This document shows positions 1 to 8,483 of a stretch of 64,000 bases of DNA, one piece after another. The translations under genes and the position numbers were made by a program. How positions within the stretch are numbered: the stretch's first letter is position 1; each line of letters opens with the position of its first letter. Source of the stretch: Streptomyces aurantiogriseus (GTDB lineage: Bacteria > Actinomycetota > Actinomycetes > Streptomycetales > Streptomycetaceae); contig NZ_BMSX01000033.1 of assembly GCF_014649375.1 (NCBI RefSeq), forward strand, positions 1-64,000. The letters are read 5' to 3'. The notes beneath the pieces were generated by a model that worked only from the letters and a program-made list of their open reading frames with translations, was not told the DNA's origin and ran no database searches.

Positions 1-459
1 GACTTCGTGCGCGCGCTCGGCGCGGACACGGTGATCGATTACCGCACCCAGGACTTCGAGCAGCTCCTGACCGGCTACGACCTGGTGCTGGACAGCCTCG
101 GTGGGGAGACTCTCGAGAAGTCCCTGCGGGTGCTCAAGCCTGGCGGCAAAGCCATCGGGATCGCCGGTCCCCCGGACCCCGCGTTCGCCCGCCAGGCCGG
201 CCTGAACCCGCTGCTGCGCCTGGCGGTCGCAGGCCTGAGCGGCAAGATCCGCAGGCAGGCCAAGAAGCTCGGCGTGACGTATGAGTTCCTGTTCATGCGC
301 GCCAGCGGCGACCAGCTCCGCCAGATCACCACTCTCATCGACCAGGGCGCGGTGCGCCCGGTCGTGGGAAAGGTGTTCCCCTTCGACCAGACCCCCCAGG
401 CGCTGCAGTCCCTGTCCCAGGGCGGCATCCGCGGCAAGGCCGTCATCGGCAACAGCTGA
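1..459 (+). CDS. MDR-family NADP-dependent quinone/zinc-free alcohol dehydrogenase, 3' part
   Basis: This is the C-terminal 152 codons of a medium-chain dehydrogenase/reductase; the 5' end lies outside the window, and the frame is open from base 1. The visible part is the end of the Rossmann domain (LGADTVIDY, then YDLVLDSLGGETLEKSL, LKPGG) and the C-terminal part of the catalytic domain. It aligns along its whole length with the complete 337-residue protein at 8484-9497 (shared GYDLVLD, LEKSL, LKPGG, PFDQT), so it is a paralogue of the zinc-free quinone-reductase type that reduces enones or quinones with NADPH. It probably heads the unit that continues with the hydrolase at 526. The exact substrate is not visible. 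Confidence 0.85.
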   Translation, partial: DFVRALGADTVIDYRTQDFEQLLTGYDLVLDSLGGETLEKSLRVLKPGGKAIGIAGPPDPAFARQAGLNPLLRLAVAGLSGKIRRQAKKLGVTYEFLFMRASGDQLRQITTLIDQGAVRPVVGKVFPFDQTPQALQSLSQGGIRGKAVIGNS

Positions 460-525
460 CCCGCCGCAACCGCGACGGGCGACACGAAACACACAGCGAC
501 ACAGAACATGCAAGGAGAATCCGTC

Positions 526-1392
526 ATGAGCAGCACCGACACCCCGAACGAAGCCGTCATCACCTCCTACGCGAAGGCCCCGGCCCGCACCGTCAGCGCC
601 GGTGGCGTCACCTACGCCTACCGCGAGTTGGGCCCGAAGGGTGGTATCCCCGTCGTCTTCTTCGTCCACCTCGCCGCGACCCTGGACAACTGGGACCCCC
701 GCATCATCGATCCCATCGCGAAGGGCCGTCACGTCATCGCCTTCGACAACCGCGGTGTCGGGGCGTCCACCGGTGAGGTGCCGGACAGTGTCGAGGCGAT
801 GGCCGACGACGCCTACACCTTCATCAAGGCGCTCGGGTACGACAAGATCGACGTCTTCTCCTTCTCCCTCGGCGGCATGGTCGCCCAGGCCCTGGTGGTG
901 AAGCACCCCGAGCTCGTCCGCAAGCTGGTCCTCACCGGCACCGGGCCCAAGGGCGGCAAGGACATGGACAAGGTCGCCAGAATCACCTACTGGGACATCC
1001 TGCGCGCCACGTTGACCCGTTCGGACCCCAAGGAGTTCCTGTTCTTCAACCGCAATGCCACCGGCAAGCCCGCCGCACGCGCGTTCGTCAACCGGCTCAA
1101 GGAGCGCACCGTCGACCGCGACGCGGACATCAAGACCAAGGCGTTCCAGACGCAGCTGAAGGCGATCAAGAAGTGGGGGCGCTCCGCCCCTGACGACCTT
1201 TCGTCGATTACGCAGCCCACCCTGATCGCCAACGGCGACAACGACCGCATGGTGCCGTCGGTCCTGTCGGAGGACCTGCACCGGCGTATCAAGGGCAGCG
1301 AGCTGATCATCTACCCCGACTCCGGGCACGGCGGCATCTTCCAGTACCACCAGGAATTCGCCCCCGTAGCGGTCGAGTTCCTGGCCCGATGA
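526..1392 (+). CDS. alpha/beta-hydrolase fold protein
   Basis: A 288-residue single-domain alpha/beta hydrolase. The nucleophile elbow is SFSLGG with Ser at about residue 114, the oxyanion region is HLAATLDNWD, and the catalytic His lies in SGHGG near the C terminus. The ATG at 526 is chosen because AAGGAG sits 9 bases upstream; a frame-matched ATG at 508 lies upstream of that site. It is a paralogue of the hydrolase at 25627-26466 (both have a WDP motif after the first strand, DNRG or NGRG, and FSLGG). Such proteins are commonly annotated as esterases or haloperoxidase-like enzymes. It follows the MDR gene after 66 bases and precedes an EthD-like gene by 32 bases, so the three are probably cotranscribed. 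Confidence 0.88.
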   Translation: MSSTDTPNEAVITSYAKAPARTVSAGGVTYAYRELGPKGGIPVVFFVHLAATLDNWDPRIIDPIAKGRHVIAFDNRGVGASTGEVPDSVEAMADDAYTFIKALGYDKIDVFSFSLGGMVAQALVVKHPELVRKLVLTGTGPKGGKDMDKVARITYWDILRATLTRSDPKEFLFFNRNATGKPAARAFVNRLKERTVDRDADIKTKAFQTQLKAIKKWGRSAPDDLSSITQPTLIANGDNDRMVPSVLSEDLHRRIKGSELIIYPDSGHGGIFQYHQEFAPVAVEFLAR

Positions 1393-1424
1393 CCACCACC
1401 TGACCAGGAAAAAAGGGCAACACC

Positions 1425-2231
1425 ATGAGCACGTCACCGGCCGCCGCGCCCCTGGAAGTGAAGAAGCCTCTCACCTCCTCGATCCTGCTGTGGGTGCGCA
1501 CCGACCAGCCCCGCCAGACCGGCATGGACCACTGGAAGGGCCCGCACTCAGGGATCATCTCCGCCACCCCGGGCCTGGAGGAGTACCGACAGATCCACCT
1601 CGCCGAGCACAACACGGGCCTGTGGCCGGCCATCGACGGGGTCCAGACCGCGATCCCCGCCGACCGGAAGATCGACGGCGTCGCGGAAGTCACCTTCCAA
1701 TCGGTGCTTGCACCCCTGAAAGGGCGCGAGCAGACGAAGCTGGCCTACGCCGACGAGATCAACGTGTTCCGCCGCACCCTGCTCTACGCCGGCCCGCCGA
1801 ACTCATCCCGCTGGTACGACGTCGCAGGCCCCGGACAGACGGTCGGCGCCCGCGCGCTGGTCTACCTTCGCCGCAGAGACGGGGTCGGCGCCGGCGCCTT
1901 CCGGAAGTTCGTCAACGAGCAGCTCGCTCCCGCGCTCGCCGGCACCAGAGTGCTGAAGGAGCTGCGCACGCAGACGTTCCTGCCCTGGATCGAAAAGCTC
2001 TGGGACACCCCCGACGTCGCCCACGACAACCCCCACGACCAGCACTTCCACGCCTCGGTCAGCCTCGGGTTCACCGACACCGCAGCACGGGACGCCTTCT
2101 TCACCGGCAACGTGATCGAGGACCTGTCCAACCGGCTGGCACCGCAAGTCTCCGCGATCCACGCCTACGACGTCACCGCCACCCTCACCTACGTCAAGAA
2201 CGGCGAGATCCTCCCGCGCTACCAGGAGTGA
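1425..2231 (+). CDS. EthD-like duplicated dimeric alpha/beta-barrel protein
   Basis: A 268-residue soluble protein without signal peptide or membrane segment. The N-terminal half (LLWVRTDQPRQTGMDHWKGPHSGI) has the look of an EthD/dimeric alpha-beta barrel domain, where a His-Trp stretch follows the first strand. The second half (ARALVYLRRRDGVGAGAFRKFV to HASVSLGFTD) looks like a second copy of the same fold. EthD-type proteins accompany oxidative degradation operons, usually without a proven activity. The start at 1425 follows an AGGAAAAAAGGG stretch. It lies between the hydrolase and the enoyl-CoA hydratase on the same strand. The domain assignment is by eye and the function is unknown. Confidence 0.6.
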   Translation: MSTSPAAAPLEVKKPLTSSILLWVRTDQPRQTGMDHWKGPHSGIISATPGLEEYRQIHLAEHNTGLWPAIDGVQTAIPADRKIDGVAEVTFQSVLAPLKGREQTKLAYADEINVFRRTLLYAGPPNSSRWYDVAGPGQTVGARALVYLRRRDGVGAGAFRKFVNEQLAPALAGTRVLKELRTQTFLPWIEKLWDTPDVAHDNPHDQHFHASVSLGFTDTAARDAFFTGNVIEDLSNRLAPQVSAIHAYDVTATLTYVKNGEILPRYQE

Positions 2232-2349
2232 GCAGCGCAGACGGGAAGCGGGACCGCCGGATCTGCTCAGCAATCCATCCGCCCCGGCTTCCTTGCCCTC
2301 CTCACGCCCCCGTCGCCATCTGTTACCCACCACGCATCCGGAGCCAACC

Positions 2350-3183
2350 ATGAGCGAGCAGCAGAGCACCATCCACTACGAGCGCACCTCACCGCAGATC
2401 GCGAAGATCACCTTCGCCAACCCGCCCGTCAACCTCATCACCGGCGAGACAGTCCTGCGCCTCATCGAGATCGTCACCGAACTGGCCACCGACCCGGACA
2501 TCCAGGTCGTGCTGTTCGACAGCGCCACCCCCGACTTCTTCTACAACCACTTCGACCTGGCCGCCGCCGCCGACTTCCCCGCCCCCGAGGACCCGGACGC
2601 GGTGCCGGCATGGACGAATCTGGTCCTGGAACTCTCCAAAGCGCCCTACATCACCATCGCGGCCATCCGGGGACGAACCCGCGGCGGCGGGAACGAACTC
2701 GCCCTCGCCCTCGACCTGCGCTACGCCAGTCGTGAGAAGGCGATCTTCGGACAGCCCGAGGTCGGTAGCGGACTGCTGCCCGGCGGTGGTGGCAGCGAAC
2801 GTCTGCCCCGGGCCATCGGACGTGACCGCGCCCTGGAAGCCATCCTCACCAGCGACGACTACGACGCCGACACCGCCGAGCGTTGGGGCTGGGTCACCCG
2901 TGCCCTCCCCGACAGCGAACTCGACGCCTTCGTCGACACGATCGTCGGCCGGCTCGCCTCCTTCGACCGCACCTCACTGGCTTCGGCCAAAGCCCAGATC
3001 AACCGGGCCTCCCTGCCCCCGGACGCGGACCTGGTCGCCGCGTACGGCGAGTTCACCCACTCCCTCACCCTCCCTGGTTTCCTCACCCGGGCCGCAGGCA
3101 CGCAGGCCGTCGTCGAACAGGCCGGCATCGACTTCGAGTACCGTCTCGGGCACTACATCGGCATCGCCAACCAGCAACGCTGA
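2350..3183 (+). CDS. enoyl-CoA hydratase/isomerase family protein
   Basis: A 277-residue crotonase-fold protein. Visible family features are the N-terminal beta strand ITFANPPVNLIT, the oxyanion-hole region IAAIRGRTRGGGNELALALDLRYAS, and the second conserved block FGQPEVGSGLLPGGGGSERLPRAIG. In hydratases two Glu residues act in catalysis. The first position here (GGGNEL) does carry a Glu, and a Glu is also present in GQPEVG, so a hydration or isomerization activity is possible. The ATG at 2350 matches the family length; an upstream in-frame ATG at 2293 would add 19 Pro/Arg-rich residues. It ends the plus-strand unit and is followed by a strong hairpin at 3199. Confidence 0.88.
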   Translation: MSEQQSTIHYERTSPQIAKITFANPPVNLITGETVLRLIEIVTELATDPDIQVVLFDSATPDFFYNHFDLAAAADFPAPEDPDAVPAWTNLVLELSKAPYITIAAIRGRTRGGGNELALALDLRYASREKAIFGQPEVGSGLLPGGGGSERLPRAIGRDRALEAILTSDDYDADTAERWGWVTRALPDSELDAFVDTIVGRLASFDRTSLASAKAQINRASLPPDADLVAAYGEFTHSLTLPGFLTRAAGTQAVVEQAGIDFEYRLGHYIGIANQQR

Positions 3184-3198
3184 CACCCATCAGGAAAC

Positions 3199-3232
3199 GA
3201 GCACGGACGCAGCGGATGCCGCGTCCGTGCTC
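3199..3232 (+). terminator. hairpin terminator after enoyl-CoA hydratase gene
   Basis: A perfect 12-base inverted repeat (GAGCACGGACGC at 3199-3210 and its complement at 3221-3232) with a 10-base loop starts 15 bases after the stop of the 2350-3183 gene. It is followed by only a short T-containing stretch (TCTTGTG), as is usual for actinobacterial terminators. The remaining bases to the next gene (3233-3433) show nothing recognisable. Confidence 0.8.
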
Positions 3233-3433
3233 TTGTGCCGCGGGGACCACCTGATTTCCGACGTCTTCGGCACCGTGGTCGGATCGGGCTGCTGCCGGAT
3301 CGACCGCCGATGTCATCCACCGCTCGACGGCCGCGACGGTGCACCGCTTCTGGTCACCGGCCGGCCAACTGTTCAACGCCATGGATCACCAGGGCCCGAC
3401 GTGAAGAGATCACGTCGGGACCGAAGAACAAGC

Positions 3434-4147
3434 TCAGGCGTCCGTGCTGCGCAGGTCCGGGTAAAGCGCCTCGACCGGGCCACTCAGAGCCGCCTTGACC
3501 CCCTTGGTCAAGTCGTCGGCCAGGACCTCGTATTCTCCGGCCTCGACGGCGTCGTAGACCGTCGTCACCAGCTGCGTGGGCAGCATCTTGGGTCCGTCGG
3601 CGTGCGCGGCCATATCGGTGTCGACGTAGCCCATGTGCACACCCGTCACGTGGACGCCCATGGGTGCGAACTCGATGCGCAGCGAGTTGGTGGCCGACCA
3701 CAGCGCGGCCTTGGACGCGCTGTAGGCGCCGCCGAAGGCATACCAGCTGGCAACGGAGTGCACGTCGATGAGGACTGACCCCTTCTTGGCGGCGAGGACC
3801 GGTGCGAAGGCGCGGGCGAGGAAGACCGGTCCGAAGAAGTTCGTCTCCATGTTCGCCCGGATGTCGGCCTCGGTGACGTCCAGCAGGCTCGCGCTCGGCG
3901 GGATGGCGCCCGCGTTGTTGACGAGCACGGTGACATCCGCCGCGGCGGCCACGGCCGCGGCGATCGACGCGCGGTCGGTGACGTCAAGGGTCAGGGGGAC
4001 GATGCGGTCATCGTCCCAGGCGCGGGGGGAGCGGGCGGTGGCGTAGACCTTGACGGCGCCGCGAGCCAGGGCGTCGTGGACGAAGTGGGTGCCGATACCG
4101 CCATTGGCGCCGGTGACGAGGACGACTGCTCCATCGAGGGAGGGCAT
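3434..4147 (-). CDS. short-chain dehydrogenase/reductase (SDR)
   Basis: A 237-residue classical SDR. The cofactor motif is TGANGGIG near residue 12, the NNAG motif is present (VLVNNAGAI), and the catalytic Ser-Tyr-Lys is seen as HSVASWYAFGGAYSASKAAL. It likely oxidises or reduces an alcohol/carbonyl with NAD(P)H. The start at 4147 (MPSLDGAVVL) has AAAGAAGGAA just upstream; the frame is open further but without family sequence. It is divergent from the TetR gene at 4315, with a 167-base shared regulatory region, so it is probably that regulator's target. Confidence 0.9.
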   Translation of the reverse strand: MPSLDGAVVLVTGANGGIGTHFVHDALARGAVKVYATARSPRAWDDDRIVPLTLDVTDRASIAAAVAAAADVTVLVNNAGAIPPSASLLDVTEADIRANMETNFFGPVFLARAFAPVLAAKKGSVLIDVHSVASWYAFGGAYSASKAALWSATNSLRIEFAPMGVHVTGVHMGYVDTDMAAHADGPKMLPTQLVTTVYDAVEAGEYEVLADDLTKGVKAALSGPVEALYPDLRSTDA

Positions 4148-4268
4148 TGGTTCCTTCTTTCCCAGGGGGATGTGAAGTACGTGGCTGCGCACGGATGGAG
4201 CAACGACTCGCCGCCCCGCGATGGGAGAATGAGCGGAGCCACATTCGAGCCCACATGATATCGAGTAC

Positions 4269-4282
4269 AATCATAACTGATT
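4269..4282. promoter_or_regulatory. candidate TetR operator between SDR and TetR genes
   Basis: A short inverted repeat AATCA-TAAC-TGATT lies in an AT-rich island between the divergent SDR (start 4147) and TetR (start 4315) genes, overlapping a further CTGA/TCAG symmetry at 4277-4290. Position and AT content fit a promoter/operator; the arms are only 5 bases, so this is tentative. Confidence 0.4.
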
Positions 4283-4314
4283 ACAGTCAGAATCTATTCC
4301 TGGAGGACACGTCC

Positions 4315-4902
4315 ATGCCTGTCGGACGGCGCGAGCGGAACAAGCAGGAAAAACTCGACCGCATCGTCGCTGCCGCCAGTGAACTGTTCGCCGAACACGG
4401 CGTCGATGAGGTCACGACCCAGCAGATCGCGGACCAGGCCGACATCGGCACCGGGACCCTGTTCCTTTACGCCAAGACCAAGGGCGAACTCCTCCTCCTT
4501 GTCCAGAACGCCAAGTACGTCGAAGCACTTGAGCAGGGCCGGGTGGACGCCGAGACCGTCCCAGGCGTGCTGGACGCGGTGCTGGCGATCGTCCGGCCGA
4601 TCGTCGAGTGCAACCGCATCCAGATCGACAACGGACGCACTTACCTGCGAGAGATGGTCTTCGGTGACCCCGAGGAGCCCCGGCACAGCGCAGCACTCGC
4701 CATCGTCGCGCAGACCGAGGAGGCCGTCGCCGCCGTGCTGCGCCGAGACGAGCGGGTCGCAGAGGGCGACGCCGCGACGCTGGCACACATCGTGTCCGCC
4801 GTGATGTTCCTCAGCATGGCGGCGAGCGTGAACATCGCCTTGAGCGTCGAGGAGATCGTGCAGGACATCCGCAGGCAGGTCGACGTCCTGCTGCCTCGCT
4901 GA
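4315..4902 (+). CDS. TetR-family transcriptional regulator
   Basis: A 195-residue TetR regulator. The N-terminal DNA-binding domain is clear: RRERNKQEKLDRIVAAASELFAEHGVDEVTTQQIADQADIGTG with the helix-turn-helix at about residues 30-50 and the following TLFLYAKTKGELL. The C-terminal ligand domain is unassigned. The ATG at 4315 is preceded by GGAGG at 4302-4306; a longer frame exists upstream but lacks family sequence. It is transcribed away from the SDR at 3434-4147 and probably represses that gene and itself through the shared intergenic region. Confidence 0.9.
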   Translation: MPVGRRERNKQEKLDRIVAAASELFAEHGVDEVTTQQIADQADIGTGTLFLYAKTKGELLLLVQNAKYVEALEQGRVDAETVPGVLDAVLAIVRPIVECNRIQIDNGRTYLREMVFGDPEEPRHSAALAIVAQTEEAVAAVLRRDERVAEGDAATLAHIVSAVMFLSMAASVNIALSVEEIVQDIRRQVDVLLPR

Positions 4903-5084
4903 AGCGCGGCCCAGCCTCAGGCCCAGGTGACCATCCGGGCAGTCCTCGGCTGCGGCATGGCCCGAATCCTCAAATGGCAGGTCATCCGGCCGTTGCTGCC
5001 CATGCCGGCATGACTGGACGGGTGGGGCGGCCGGCCGGAGGGCTACCGCCACCGCGTGCTGCTGGGATTCCGGAGATTGCCCAC

Positions 5085-5539
5085 CTATGTGGCGTCGGGT
5101 CCCACTCCTACAGCCCCTGTTCCCAGGAGTCCGGGTCGGGGCCCGTGTGGTGCGGTCAGGTCTTTGTGGGTCGATTCCAGGATCTTCTCCGACAGTTCTG
5201 TGCCCGCCGTGGCGCGGGCGAGCAGGATCGCGCCGACCAGGGTGGCCACCATGGGAAGGTCGTCGTCGGCCTCGGTGGACATCCACGCGGCGAATTCCTG
5301 GACTCCGGCCGCGTACGTTTCGCGTACTTCCCGGCTGTGGCCTCGCGAGCCATGGCCCCTGCGAATCCGGCGGTGGGGCAACCGGTGCCCGGCTGGTCAC
5401 GGTGCTCGGCCGACAGGTAGAAGTCGACGAGAGCGCCGCGTGCGGTGGCGTGATCGCCGTGGGCCGTGTCGAGCGACGCCAGAAGTAGGTCAAGGTCCCC
5501 GAAACGGCGCCACCGACTCCGCGTGGCTCCACCCGTCAC
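5085..5539 (-). pseudogene. decayed TetR-family regulator, C-terminal domain only (remnant A)
   Basis: Two overlapping minus-strand frames together spell a TetR ligand domain. One reads ALVDFYLSAEHRDQPGTGCP through MAREA; the other continues EVRETYAAGVQEFAAWM and LVGAILLARATAGTELSEKIL. They match the intact TetR at 26596-27204 (FVERYVSREHRDGRGDGC ... VGAVMLSRACPDGSPLADEI). A frameshift lies near 5320-5345, and the helix-turn-helix half is missing. The flanking 4903-5084 holds nothing recognisable. This is a non-functional remnant. Confidence 0.7.
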
Positions 5540-6075
5540 TGCACCGGCTGATGTGCCCGCGCCACCAACAAGCCACTCCCGACCTACGACTCACCTCCAC
5601 CGTCCACACCCAAGGCGTGTCCGAACTCGCCGCCGCGCACCACACCCACCAGCGCCTGCTACAACACCCCCGAGCCGCCACCGCCTGGACCACACCACGC
5701 GCCATCACCCGCCCGACTGGCTCCGAGCCCTGTGGAACGCGCTGCCACGGCCCTGGGAGTAGCCAGCGCGGCCAGGCAGGACCACCCTGCCCGGCCGCTG
5801 CCGCCGCCCGGACGTCATGCGGCGTGGAACTCGTGGGCGTGGCCGCCGCGCCACTCCACCCACTGAGTGGTGTGCATCGTGAAGTCGCAGGTCGCGGCTC
5901 TGGTGTGAGTGACGAGTGGGGTAATCGCGCCGGTCGGCGGCCGATGACCACGGCGTAGATCATCGGGCCGGTCCGGTTCTGGCGGGATGCCGGGTTCGGC
6001 TGCGCTTGCCTCCGACCCCCCGCCTACGATCCGTCGGCAGGTCGGCACGCCATGAGAACGCGGGAGGGTGCGGGG
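5540..6075. other. gene-free stretch, probably degraded DNA
   Basis: No intact gene is supported here. Around 5556-5762 two plus-strand frames carry pieces (GVSELAAAHHTHQRLLQHP in one, RHHPPDWLRALWNALPRPWE in the other) that could be the frameshifted tail of a larger protein, faintly like the C terminus of a conjugal relaxase. This is too weak to call. The rest shows no motif. Confidence 0.3.
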
Positions 6076-6537
6076 ATGCAGGAGCGGCAGTGGATCACCG
6101 CCCGCCGGAGCGAACTGGACGCCCTCGCCGAGCAGTTGACCAAGCAGCTTCAGGAGGTCGAGGTCGAGCGGGACGAACTGGCGATCGCCGAGCGGGTGTT
6201 GAACCGCCTGGCCGAGCAGGCCCACGCCGACGCCGAGGCGGCCGATTCTGTCGCTCCGGTACCGGTGAAGGTGGCTGGGCGGGCGGTCCTGCTCATCCCG
6301 CACCGCACCGCAGCGACGCGGCCGACGAGGGCGCGCTGCCCGTCGGCCTCCCGCAAGATCCTGGCGATCGTGCGGGAGGCCGACGGGCCGGTGCAGGTCA
6401 GGGCGGTCGGTGAGCGGCTGGGCCTGGATGCCTCGGTGCGCGGCAAGCTGGAGCCTTTGCGGGCGAAGATGACCAAGCTCGCCGACCGCGGCTGGCTGCA
6501 CAAGCGGCCCGACGGGCGGTTCACCGCACGCTCGTAA
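6076..6537 (+). CDS. coiled-coil plus winged-helix hypothetical protein, IS-associated type
   Basis: A 153-residue protein with a charged N-terminal coiled coil (about residues 5-55, LDALAEQLTKQLQEVEVERD) and a C-terminal domain that reads like a winged helix (SRKILAIVREADGPVQVRAVGERLGLD ... GWLHKRPDGRFTARS). Proteins of this layout are common next to actinobacterial transposase genes; no activity is known to me. The ATG at 6076 has GGGAGG 9 bases upstream. It sits 51 bases before a truncated transposase and may have been carried with it. Confidence 0.6.
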   Translation: MQERQWITARRSELDALAEQLTKQLQEVEVERDELAIAERVLNRLAEQAHADAEAADSVAPVPVKVAGRAVLLIPHRTAATRPTRARCPSASRKILAIVREADGPVQVRAVGERLGLDASVRGKLEPLRAKMTKLADRGWLHKRPDGRFTARS

Positions 6538-6588
6538 CTGCGCGGGCAGGCCGTAACGGGCGGGCCCCCGGCGGCAGTTGAGTTTGGT

Positions 6589-6930
6589 GTGAAGAAAAAC
6601 AACGGTCTCACCGAGGGCCCTGACGGCCTTGTCTGCACCGCCCGCCTGCCGCTGTCGAGCGCGACCTTGAACCATCTCGCCGGCCTGATACGCGGCCGCC
6701 TGAAGAAGATCGCCTCGCGGTGGCGGACGCTGCCCGCCGGGAAGATCGCCGGCATCGTGCTGGCGGTGCTGCGCTGTGACCAGCGGCCCGGCGATCTGGC
6801 CGGCGGGAACGGGGTGCACCGCACCACCGTGAGCCGGTGGGTGCGCGAGGTCGTGGGCCTGCTGGCCGCCCGCGCCCCGCGCCTGGACCGCGCGTTGAAG
6901 AAGATCGCCCGAAAGGGCGGCGGGGTGGTC
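6589..6930 (+). pseudogene. IS5-type transposase, N-terminal fragment
   Basis: From the GTG at 6589 the frame encodes the helix-turn-helix N-terminal domain of an IS5-like transposase (LPLSSATLNHLAGLIRGRL ... KIAGIVLAVLRCDQRPGDLAGG ... VSRWVREVVGLLAARAPRLDRALKKIA). Family likeness stops near codon 110, and the frame then runs to 7068 through unrelated sequence including the back of a TetR fragment. The DDE catalytic part is absent, so the gene is dead. Confidence 0.7.
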
Positions 6931-6990
6931 GTGCCGGTGTTCGTACTGAGGCGACTGGGAGCCGGCCTCGTGCTGCTCATGGTACTGAGC

Positions 6991-7160
6991 TGGGCTTGCG
7001 TCGGTCGGCTGCGGTCAGGTTTCTGGACTCCTTGCCGCCGGCTGGTCGCTGGTGCCCTGTGTCAGTGACGCGAGAATCTCCTTGCGGCAGACATCGAGGA
7101 TTTCGTCCGCCAGCGGAGAACCGTCCGGGCATGCCCGCGACAACATGACCGCGCCGACCG
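6991..7160 (-). pseudogene. 3' fragment of a TetR gene (remnant B), copy of 27059-27228
   Basis: Read on the minus strand, this segment ends with VGAVMLSRACPDGSPLADEI and a tail ending SDQPAARSPET plus stop. It pairs base by base, without gaps over 170 bases and with about 14 differences by my count, with 27059-27228 in the intact TetR gene. The match continues perfectly for about 28 bases beyond the stop codon, so this is a DNA-level copy rather than a protein-family resemblance. It is fused directly to a truncated integrase at about 7160. Confidence 0.85.
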
Positions 7161-8194
7161 CCAGCAGCCGGCGCCGCTCCTCCGCATCCAGGCGGGCCAC
7201 CGGCACCCACCGGCCCCCCCCGCACCCGGGGCGCGGCCGGGTCCTCCACCAGCAGCGACCGGCGCGTCGGGATGTAGAAGCCGCGCGAGCGCCCATAGTC
7301 GAGCATCTCGGCCCGGTCCCACTCCATGTAGTCGCGCACATCTCGCAGCACCGGCACCGGCCAGTACACCGCCCGGCCCGACCTCCCCTTGGAAATCGCG
7401 TGCGGCAGCACCGCTCGCGCGTTGACGATCCCTGACGCCGCAGGCGGCAGCTGCGGCAGATCGAACACCGTCAGCGCCGAGTGCTCGCACAACCGCAGCC
7501 CCGTACGGACCATCGAATCCGCGTACGCCGCGTTCCGCGCCGCCCACCTCCCACGCCCGCGCCTTGGCATCTCCTTCGAGTCGAAGCCGCACAGCCCGAC
7601 ATTGCGCCAAAGCCGATACGACTTCGGTGGCAGCCACTTCACCTCGCGTCGTGGCCCCATGTGCGACGTCTCGGCTGGCACTTGCCGCACCATCGTGCCG
7701 CCAGCCCCGCCCCGCCACGGCGACCACACCGAAGCCGCGCGCTGACGGATGGGATTGGCCCTGACGAGGTCCTGCTCGATCGCCCACAGGTAGAACTGGT
7801 TGACCGTGGACACCTCCCGGTCCCAACTCGTGTCTTCCAAACGAGGTCCACGCTCATCACGACGCCGCCACCACTCGAACGCCGCCCGGTCGTCCATGGA
7901 CGCATCACGCCAGTCCCGCCTGCCTCGCGCGAACCACAGGAAGTCGAAGTACGTGCGCAGGTCCCGGGCATGGGCGGCCTGGGTGTTCCACGGCGAAGAC
8001 GCCAGCCACACCGAGAAATACCGGTTCAGCGCCACGTCGTACCCGCCCGCCTGCCCCTCGGGCACCCCCAGATCGTCCAACCCCTCACCGAGATCGGCGA
8101 ACAGGGAGCTGAACTCCCGCATGAACGGGGTCTTTTCGCGCGGCCACGCCAGGTCTCGACGGGTGAAATGCGCTCGCCAACCGGTGATCGACAT
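7161..8194 (-). pseudogene. tyrosine recombinase/integrase, C-terminally truncated and frameshifted
   Basis: The N-terminal SAM-like domain (VALNRYFSVWLASSPWNTQAAHARDLRTYFDFLWF) and the first catalytic-Arg block (RTGLRLCEHSALTVFDLP) of a tyrosine recombinase are clear. The HxxR and active-site Tyr region is missing. A run of eight C at about 7213-7220 shifts the frame; after it, the true frame continues as RWVPVARLDAEERRRLLA and then joins the TetR 3' fragment at about 7160. The recombinase was therefore broken by a rearrangement that brought in the TetR piece. The adjacent 8195-8483 shows nothing recognisable. Confidence 0.75.
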
Positions 8195-8483
8195 GACGCT
8201 GGACGATAGTCCGTGGACAGCTCAACAGCGCATAACCAAAGGCACGCGACAACAAGGCACGCGGGGCACGGGGCTCCGCAGACTGCCGCGGCCGCCGACA
8301 GCCCTCGGATTCGAGGTCGGAGTAGAGGGCGCCGTTGGACAACTCCCGTGTCCGTCATGAGCGTCGAGACACGCGAGCCGTCGATGTTGTTCCGCCCGAC
8401 GCGGCGAGCATCTCTCGCCCCTGCCGTCGCGTCGTCGGCCCCGCGTGATCGTGCCAGGAGGATGCCGTGTGGCCGGCCTGATC

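Noticed and set aside
5556..5762. Possible relaxase C-terminal remnant
   Set aside because: Two short pieces in different frames are suggestive but too short and too weakly conserved to call.
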